Source: Victivallales bacterium (GTDB lineage Bacteria > Verrucomicrobiota > Lentisphaeria > Oligosphaerales > Lenti-02). From it: 12,098 bases of DNA. This document shows positions 7,087-12,098 of this stretch, in pieces. A program made the position numbers and the translations under genes. Under the pieces are notes generated by a model that did not search any database, was not told the origin of the DNA, and saw nothing but the letters and a program-made list of their open reading frames with translations. Numbering within the stretch: the first letter of the stretch is position 1; the number at the start of each line of letters is the position of its first letter. The DNA lies in assembly GCA_018648945.1 (NCBI GenBank), contig JABGQJ010000050.1, positions 7,982 through 20,079 on the forward strand, in the 5' to 3' direction.

Positions 7087-8111
7087 CCTACGGGATCGGC
7101 GTCATCGGGGTCGGTGTCTGGGGCTGCCACAGCCTGGAACACGCCCTGCTTCAGGCTGGGGATGCCCGCGTGGTGGCGGTGGCGACCGACGCGTCCATGG
7201 GCGCTGCCAACTACGCCGGTTCTCCGGAGATTGTCGGCACCGCCTATGCAGAACGGCTCGGGGCCGAGTTCAGACCCGATTGGCAAGCCGTGATCGACGA
7301 CCCGTCCGTAGACATCGTCTCTGCCATGGTCTGCCCCAAGCGCAAGGCCGAGGTCATCCTCGCCGCCCTGGCAGCGGGCAAGCATGTGGTCACCGACAAA
7401 CCCCTCGCCTTCACCGTGCAGGAAGCCGAGCAGATCGTCGCCGCTGAACACGCCTCGCCCGGCGCGGGCTTCATGCTCTGCGGCTACCACCCCCGTCCCT
7501 TGGTGGCCCATCTCCTCGATGCCATCGCGCAGGGCCGCCTGGGCGAGATCAGAGCCGCCTCGGTTCGCTTCCACTTCATGGGCGGCGTCTACCCCGGCTT
7601 CCAGCCCACCGAACAATGGCGGTCCGAGATTCCCAGCGCCGAGATGACCACCATCGGCAGCCACGCCCTCGTGACCCTCTGCCACCTGATGGAACAACCT
7701 GCCCGCACCGTCTATGCGTCCACTCGGAACTGCTTCTACAAGGAGTACGAAGAGGTCGGCGCGGAAGACTGGGCCGAACTGAATCTGGAATTTGGCGGCC
7801 ATGCCGTCGGTCACGTCACGGTGGGGCGCCTCCCCTATCGCCTCCCCCGCGAGGACATCCGGATCGAGGTCACCGGCACCCTTGGCTACGCCGAAATCAC
7901 CGACGACCGGCTCACCATCTGGCCCGGGGAGGAGACCGTCTCCCTGCCCCTCGATGGCGGTGCCATCCTTGCCGCCCAGTTCAAGGACTTCTACCAGGCC
8001 ATCGAGACCGACACGCCCACCACCACCACCTTCGCCGAGGGCCTCCACCTCCAACGCATCCTCGCCGCCGCCCAGCGCTCCGTGGCAGAAGATCGCCCTT
8101 GCTCTGTCTGA
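7083..8111 (+). CDS. Gfo/Idh/MocA-family oxidoreductase (second of pair)
   Basis: The 342-residue protein has a complete dinucleotide loop (GVGVWG, 9-14), an Asp (D36) near the end of the second strand, and DKP (105-107) in place of EKP with Lys106 retained. The substrate-domain His is at 194 in GSHALV, but the aspartates that usually flank it are missing, so its active site differs from that of the first enzyme. The two proteins are only distantly similar, which argues for two sequential or opposed redox steps rather than a recent duplication. The start at 7083 is preferred over an in-frame upstream ATG at 7020, because it gives the ATGA overlap with the previous stop, has a G-rich tract 7 nt upstream and places the Rossmann loop at the normal distance from the N-terminus. 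The next gene starts 19 bp downstream. Confidence 0.9.
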   Translation: MTYGIGVIGVGVWGCHSLEHALLQAGDARVVAVATDASMGAANYAGSPEIVGTAYAERLGAEFRPDWQAVIDDPSVDIVSAMVCPKRKAEVILAALAAGKHVVTDKPLAFTVQEAEQIVAAEHASPGAGFMLCGYHPRPLVAHLLDAIAQGRLGEIRAASVRFHFMGGVYPGFQPTEQWRSEIPSAEMTTIGSHALVTLCHLMEQPARTVYASTRNCFYKEYEEVGAEDWAELNLEFGGHAVGHVTVGRLPYRLPREDIRIEVTGTLGYAEITDDRLTIWPGEETVSLPLDGGAILAAQFKDFYQAIETDTPTTTTFAEGLHLQRILAAAQRSVAEDRPCSV

Positions 8112-8130
8112 GCACAATGAGAATGCCAGC

Positions 8131-9924
8131 ATGCCCTCCCGCCTCTGCCCCATGATCGCCCTCGCGTCCCTGTTCATCGCCGCCAACTCGGCTCTGGGGG
8201 CAACTCGCATCGTCGTGAGCCCCACCAGCCCGCCAGTCGCCGCGGTCGATGTCGCGAAGCTGTATGTCCTCGGCAAGAGTAACGTACTGGAGGAGTGCCA
8301 TGCCAAATTGGGGCTCTCCTTGCGCCCGTGGAACGGCAAGGCGTACCAGGACTACCGCTGGGTCCACAAGACCGGTGAGGCGGTGGCCTTCCGAATGGAA
8401 TTCCCCGGCCGCCCCGGGATTGACCGCGTTGTGCTGTGCGTGTGGGACTGGCACGGCCAAATCGTCGCCTCCCAGAGCTTCGGGCCGGGACCGGTGGACG
8501 AAGTCGCGGCGATGGCCGTTAACGGCTATGGCACTTGGTTGCTCACGCTGGACGCCTACGAGGGGAAGGAGCTGCGCAGTCGCCTCCTACGCGGCTTCAG
8601 CATCGTGCCCGACGTCACCGCAGCCCGCCGCGATTGGCGACGCACGAACGACTACTTCCTGGGCTCGTGCTTCTTCCCCCGTCGCTACTACCGCTGGCCG
8701 CCCTGGTTCTACCGCGACCGCGCCCCCTACGCGGACCTGACTGCCAAGGACGCCGTGGACCGGGTCGTGGAACTCGGGGCACGCTGTGGACTAACCGTGT
8801 TGCGCACCGACTACTTCGGCTGCTTCCCGCACAAGCCCACCAGCCGGAACGACTGGCCGATCCAAGACGAAGTCTACAGCCTGCTCCGCAAACACGACAT
8901 GCAGGCCGACATGAAAGTCCAGCTCTTCCGGGACTCCTTCCAGGGGGCCACGCTCAAACTCAACCAGAAGGTGTTCAGACGCTGGGCTGCGGACATGGAC
9001 TACCTGGCAGAGCACCTCGTCAAGGGGGACAACTCCAGTGTGTTCATGGTCGAGTTGGGCAACGAACCCGCCCACCACGAGTTCTGGGCGGGAACCCGCG
9101 AGCAGTACCAATGGCTGGTGAACTATGGCACCAAGGTGTTCCGCACCGCGAAGCCCGATCTGCCCGTCGTCCACGGGGGCACCTGCCCGCCGGGAGCCGA
9201 TCTAGCCATGCGCAGACGGGAGAACCCCGAGGAATATGCCCGCGTGAAGGCCCACCAGACTGCCTGGTACAGCGCCTTCTCGCGCGACCTGGCACCCGCC
9301 GCTCAGTGGTGGCCCTATCACTTCCACGGGGCCCTCACCAAAGACATGACCGACTGGCGCAAGGCGGAGGAAGGGGCCGTGCGACAGGCTGGCTTCACCG
9401 GTCGCCCCTTCGTGCAGACCGAGGGCGGCAGTTGCGCCTGGCGGCCAGACCGGGAAGTGACGTCCTGGGTCGAGGTGATGCAGAAGATCCTCCATTCCTG
9501 GTCGAACGGCGAGCGTGGCTGGCTCCAGTACAGCCTCGTCTTCCACGCCAAGCCAGGTCGCAACACCGATGGCAACGGCTGGACGCTCCTCCACGGCTAC
9601 GTCCTGTCCCCCCGCTTCCAGTACGGCGCGCTGGCCGCGCTGGTCAAGACGATGGCCGGCTGCACCCTCGACCGCATCCTGCTCAATCAGGAAGCCGACG
9701 GCAAGCGGACGCTGCTGACCCTCTTCAACCATCCCAAGGGCAAGCTCCTCGCCGGCTTTGCGCAGGGCGGCAAGGCCGAGACCGCCCTCCGCACGGATGC
9801 CCGCCGCGCCACACTCGTCGACCCCATGGGCAACGCCATCCCCGCCCCAGCCAGCGCCCTCACCCTCGGTCCGGAACCCATCTACCTGCTGCTCGAAGGC
9901 GCCACCAACGTCTCACTAGACTAG
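8131..9924 (+). CDS. exported glycoside hydrolase, clan GH-A-like
   Basis: The 597-residue product starts with a short Sec signal peptide (hydrophobic 8-18, likely cut after ALGA at 21-24). Residues about 25-160 look like a beta-sandwich domain. Residues about 170-510 fit a TIM barrel, and 515-597 a C-terminal beta domain ending in LLLEG. Two glutamates stand where clan GH-A retaining enzymes place theirs: ELGNEP with E312 as acid/base and VQTEGGS with E431 as nucleophile. WWPYHFHG (393-400) supplies His residues between them, as in families 5 and 39. The exact family cannot be set by eye. The start at 8131 is the first in-frame ATG after the previous stop and gives the signal peptide; the frame stays open far upstream but only as a shadow of the oxidoreductase. 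Its operon position beside a polysaccharide lyase implies polymer or oligosaccharide cleavage outside the cytoplasm. Confidence 0.8.
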   Translation: MPSRLCPMIALASLFIAANSALGATRIVVSPTSPPVAAVDVAKLYVLGKSNVLEECHAKLGLSLRPWNGKAYQDYRWVHKTGEAVAFRMEFPGRPGIDRVVLCVWDWHGQIVASQSFGPGPVDEVAAMAVNGYGTWLLTLDAYEGKELRSRLLRGFSIVPDVTAARRDWRRTNDYFLGSCFFPRRYYRWPPWFYRDRAPYADLTAKDAVDRVVELGARCGLTVLRTDYFGCFPHKPTSRNDWPIQDEVYSLLRKHDMQADMKVQLFRDSFQGATLKLNQKVFRRWAADMDYLAEHLVKGDNSSVFMVELGNEPAHHEFWAGTREQYQWLVNYGTKVFRTAKPDLPVVHGGTCPPGADLAMRRRENPEEYARVKAHQTAWYSAFSRDLAPAAQWWPYHFHGALTKDMTDWRKAEEGAVRQAGFTGRPFVQTEGGSCAWRPDREVTSWVEVMQKILHSWSNGERGWLQYSLVFHAKPGRNTDGNGWTLLHGYVLSPRFQYGALAALVKTMAGCTLDRILLNQEADGKRTLLTLFNHPKGKLLAGFAQGGKAETALRTDARRATLVDPMGNAIPAPASALTLGPEPIYLLLEGATNVSLD

Positions 9925-9931
9925 CTCCGCC

Positions 9932-9936
9932 AGGAG
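9932..9936 (+). promoter_or_regulatory. ribosome binding site of the lyase gene
   Basis: AGGAG lies 6 nt before the ATG at 9943 in an 18-bp intergenic gap. It supports this start and co-transcription with the glycoside hydrolase. Confidence 0.75.
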
Positions 9937-9942
9937 AGACCC

Positions 9943-11835
9943 ATGAACCTGCGATTCCTGCTCAGTTCCGCGCTGTTCTGCGCCCTGCTTCCCGCCGCGG
10001 AGATTCGGGTTGCCACTCCGACGGGCGTCCCCGCAGCCATGGCGAAGACCAAGCCGGGGGATGTGGTCGTTCTGGCGGACGGGCTCTACACCGACACCAA
10101 GCTCTCCTTCCAGGCAGAGGGAACCGCAGAGAAACCCGTGGTACTGCGCGCCCAAACACCCGGGCAGGTGCGCTTCACGGGCAAGAGTCAGCTCACCTTC
10201 GGGGGCAGCTATGTGCATGTGCGGGGGCTGGTCTTCGATCAGGCCTGGGGGAGCCTCATCGTGGTTCTGTCCGGAGCGAAGCACTGCGTCCTGTCGGATT
10301 GCGCCTTCATCGAATGTGGTTCGCCGACCAGCAGCTATCCCCCGCTGGTCTACCTGAGCAAGGGCACCCAGCACAGCCTGGTCACCCGCTGCTATATGCG
10401 TGGCAACCTCTCCATCGGGATGTCCATTGCCATTCGGCGGAACGACTGGGCGAATACCCACAACACCTTTTCGTGGAACTACTACAAGGACATCAAGCGG
10501 CGCGCGTCGAATGGCCAGGAGGCCGTGCAGATTGGCCAGGGCGGTTTCTCGGACCGTAGCTCGCAGTACACCACGGTCGAGCATTGCCTGTTCGAGCGGG
10601 CCAACGGCGACGCCGAGATCATCTCCAACAAGAGTAGCGACAACACCTATCGCTACAACACCTTCCGCCAATGCGGGGCGATGCTAGTGCTGCGCGGCGG
10701 GGAGCGGGCCCGAGTCGAGGGGAACTTCATGCTTGGTAACAGCGGCGGTATTCGCGTGCACAGCAGCGGGCATGTGATCGTGAACAACCACATTCAGGAC
10801 TGCTCCCGCGACGGCATCTATCTGCCCAACGGTGCCCGCCACTACGGTCCGGTCAACTTCTGTGTCGTCGCCCACAACACGGTCATCAACTGCGGCGGGC
10901 ACGGTATCTACATCGGTCGGGCAAACCCCCACTCTTCCACCACGTGGGAGTTGATTCCCACCTTCAACGACTTCATCGGCAATGTGGTCGTCGGCAACCG
11001 GGGCACACTCGTCCGTGACGACGGGTCGCACACCACCACCTGGCGCAACAACGTCGTCTGGGCCACAGGCGAAGCCGTCCCCGGCCTCGAAGCCGAAGGC
11101 ATCGCCAGCCGAGACCCCAAACTGCAAGTCGAAAACGGCGTCTGGCGCCCCACCAATGCCAGCCCGCTGAAGGACCCGCCCTCCCCCAACTTCCGGGATG
11201 TGAACCAAGCCATCCCCGGACTCGACCAGGACGCCTACGGGCAACAACGCGACCCGAAACCGGATCTCGGGTCCGAGGAGATCGGCGGCACCAAACCCAC
11301 GCGGGGCCCCCTGACCTCCGAGCAGGTCGGCCCCCGCTGGATGAAGGGCGACGAAGCGAATGTGACCCGCATCCCCAACCCCCAGCCCGTCCCCAAGATC
11401 CGGCGCGTCTCCTTCAAGCAACGCAGCAAGAACCTGCCCACCATCGCCCTCGCCAAGAATGCCAACGGCAGCTATGTCCTGAACCCCGCCCAGTTCGTCC
11501 TCTTCGCGGGGGCCGTCCCAAAGGAACTGCCCGGGAAGCAAACCGGCATCACCTTCCCCACCGTCGATGCCCAAGCCGAATGCACCATCCAGCTTCCCCC
11601 CGGTCGCTACATCGCCAGGCCTTTCGCCTACGCCATCGACACCGACACCGACGCCTTCCATCTCTGGATCAACGGTGCCAGCCTCCGGACCTATCCTAAG
11701 GCAAAGAAGACCATCTCGCCCTGCGTCACCTCCCTCCCCTTCGTCGTCAAGGACGCCAAGCCCCTCCCCGTGATCCTCCTTCCCGGCGAAGCGGGCTCGA
11801 CGGTGGCCCGAATCGAGATCATGCCTGGCAAGTAG
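9943..11835 (+). CDS. exported PL6-like polysaccharide lyase (chondroitinase B / alginate lyase fold)
   Basis: The 630-residue product has a Sec signal peptide (hydrophobic 5-19) and a right-handed parallel beta-helix from about 20 to 375. Helix rungs are visible, with strings such as NTFRQCG, EGNFMLGNSGGIRV and GHVIVNNHI. PGDVVVLADGLY (38-49) and GTAEKPVVLRA (60-70) are typical PL6 starts. Chondroitinase B uses Lys250 as base and Arg271 as acid with a calcium ligand at Glu245. Here K230, R251 and E225 have exactly those spacings, in EIISNKS and LVLRGG. The usual Arg-His-Gly after the acid is Arg-Gly-Gly. Residues about 485-630 add a probable carbohydrate-binding beta-sandwich (DTDTDAFHLWING). 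The likely reaction is calcium-dependent beta-elimination of a uronic-acid polymer; alginate, dermatan or another substrate cannot be told apart here. It is the last gene of the unit. Confidence 0.85.
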   Translation: MNLRFLLSSALFCALLPAAEIRVATPTGVPAAMAKTKPGDVVVLADGLYTDTKLSFQAEGTAEKPVVLRAQTPGQVRFTGKSQLTFGGSYVHVRGLVFDQAWGSLIVVLSGAKHCVLSDCAFIECGSPTSSYPPLVYLSKGTQHSLVTRCYMRGNLSIGMSIAIRRNDWANTHNTFSWNYYKDIKRRASNGQEAVQIGQGGFSDRSSQYTTVEHCLFERANGDAEIISNKSSDNTYRYNTFRQCGAMLVLRGGERARVEGNFMLGNSGGIRVHSSGHVIVNNHIQDCSRDGIYLPNGARHYGPVNFCVVAHNTVINCGGHGIYIGRANPHSSTTWELIPTFNDFIGNVVVGNRGTLVRDDGSHTTTWRNNVVWATGEAVPGLEAEGIASRDPKLQVENGVWRPTNASPLKDPPSPNFRDVNQAIPGLDQDAYGQQRDPKPDLGSEEIGGTKPTRGPLTSEQVGPRWMKGDEANVTRIPNPQPVPKIRRVSFKQRSKNLPTIALAKNANGSYVLNPAQFVLFAGAVPKELPGKQTGITFPTVDAQAECTIQLPPGRYIARPFAYAIDTDTDAFHLWINGASLRTYPKAKKTISPCVTSLPFVVKDAKPLPVILLPGEAGSTVARIEIMPGK

Positions 11836-11841
11836 CCGGAA

Positions 11842-11857
11842 GCCTGTCTAGGCAGGC
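11842..11857. terminator. candidate bidirectional hairpin between converging genes
   Basis: GCCTG and CAGGC form 5-bp arms around TCTAGG, 7 bp past the lyase stop and within the 37-bp gap between converging genes. There is no T run on either strand, so it is at best a weak or factor-assisted terminator. Position is the main support. Confidence 0.3.
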
Positions 11858-11872
11858 CGTGGACCAAGTGGA

Positions 11873-12098
11873 CTAGCTGGACTCGGAAGTGTCCTGAGGA
11901 CCGGCAGGCGGAGCGCTGTAGGCGATCTCAAAGATGCTGGGGGGGCTTTGGAAGAACTCGGCGGGGGAGGAGACAGTCAGCGCCACGACACAATCACGCG
12001 CGTCGGACCATCGCGAAGGCGTGCAGAACGCGAGATACGGCGCGTCCCGTTCCAGATCAGGCAGGGCGCCCGCCATCAGAGCCAGCTCCACGCATGTC
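11873..12098 (-). CDS. 3' end of an unrecognised gene (partial)
   Basis: An open frame enters from the right edge on the minus strand and ends with TAG at 11873-11875, giving about 74 residues. Third codon positions are mostly G or C, as in the clear genes, and no competing plus-strand frame exists. A GTG at 12091 is in frame, but the frame remains open to the window edge, so the true start is probably outside. The visible part is mixed strand and helix, followed by a disordered tail of about 15 residues rich in Pro and Ser. No family is recognised. It converges on the lyase gene and probably belongs to a separate unit. Confidence 0.5.
   Translation of the reverse strand, partial: TCVELALMAGALPDLERDAPYLAFCTPSRWSDARDCVVALTVSSPAEFFQSPPSIFEIAYSAPPAGPQDTSESS

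Noticed and set aside
8011..8031. ACC triplet run resembling a short tandem repeat
   Set aside because: It simply encodes a short Thr run in the second oxidoreductase and is too short to be a meaningful repeat.
7792..8130. Extended N-terminus of the glycoside hydrolase upstream of 8131
   Set aside because: This part overlaps the oxidoreductase gene in another frame and encodes Ser/Pro/Arg-rich sequence. A signal peptide begins at the ATG at 8131.
6888..8339. A 483-codon minus-strand open frame opposite the oxidoreductases
   Set aside because: It is the antisense of two clear Rossmann-fold genes, Gly/Asp/Val-rich, with no motif.
8535..10559. A 674-codon plus-strand open frame across the hydrolase and lyase genes
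   Set aside because: It is a shifted-frame shadow crossing a real gene boundary. Its product is Arg/Pro/Gly-rich with no recognisable motif, while the overlapping frames carry clear motifs and signal peptides.

Overview
The window is GC-rich (roughly two thirds G+C by eye) and densely coded, with strong G/C preference at third codon positions. It fits a free-living Gram-negative bacterium of the Planctomycetota / Lentisphaerota / Armatimonadota / Hydrogenedentota type. The reasons are the mix of Gfo/Idh/MocA-type oxidoreductases in tandem, secreted glycoside hydrolase and parallel beta-helix lyase genes with simple Sec signal peptides, and the absence of any SusC/SusD pair. This placement is an inference; no rRNA or marker gene is present.

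Layout. (1) Positions 2-262 hold the 3' end of an unrecognised gene on the + strand. (2) Positions 354-4229 on the - strand hold a two-gene unit read right to left: a two-domain ABC transporter permease of the iron(III)/thiamine/phosphonate type, then, 21 bp downstream, an exported protein with a probable alpha/alpha-toroid domain. (3) A 144-bp divergent promoter region (4230-4373) holds two inverted repeats and a 9-bp direct repeat. (4) Positions 4374-5943 on the + strand hold two tandem calcineurin-type metallophosphoesterases of different subfamilies, 10 bp apart. (5) Positions 5995-11835 on the + strand hold a compact four-gene unit: two Gfo/Idh/MocA oxidoreductases overlapping by ATGA, a secreted clan GH-A-like glycoside hydrolase, and a secreted family PL6-like (chondroitinase B / alginate lyase type) polysaccharide lyase. 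(6) A small inverted repeat follows, then the 3' end of a convergent - strand gene runs off the right edge.

How it may work together. The four-gene unit reads as a small polysaccharide-use operon. The two exported enzymes would cut a uronic-acid-containing polymer outside the cytoplasm, and the two NAD(P)-dependent oxidoreductases would act on released sugars inside. The lyase keeps the Lys/Arg catalytic pair of chondroitinase B with exact spacing, which supports lyase activity but does not fix the substrate. The divergent unit is odd: an ABC permease with no ATPase or binding protein beside it, coupled to an exported toroid protein. Next to two phosphoesterases, uptake of a phosphorylated or phosphonate compound is one possible reading, held loosely.

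No RNA gene, CRISPR array, insertion sequence or phage-like segment was seen. No clearly new system was found; the most unusual items are the orphan permease/toroid pair, the GNRE substitution in the second phosphoesterase, and the lyase/hydrolase/double-oxidoreductase operon.
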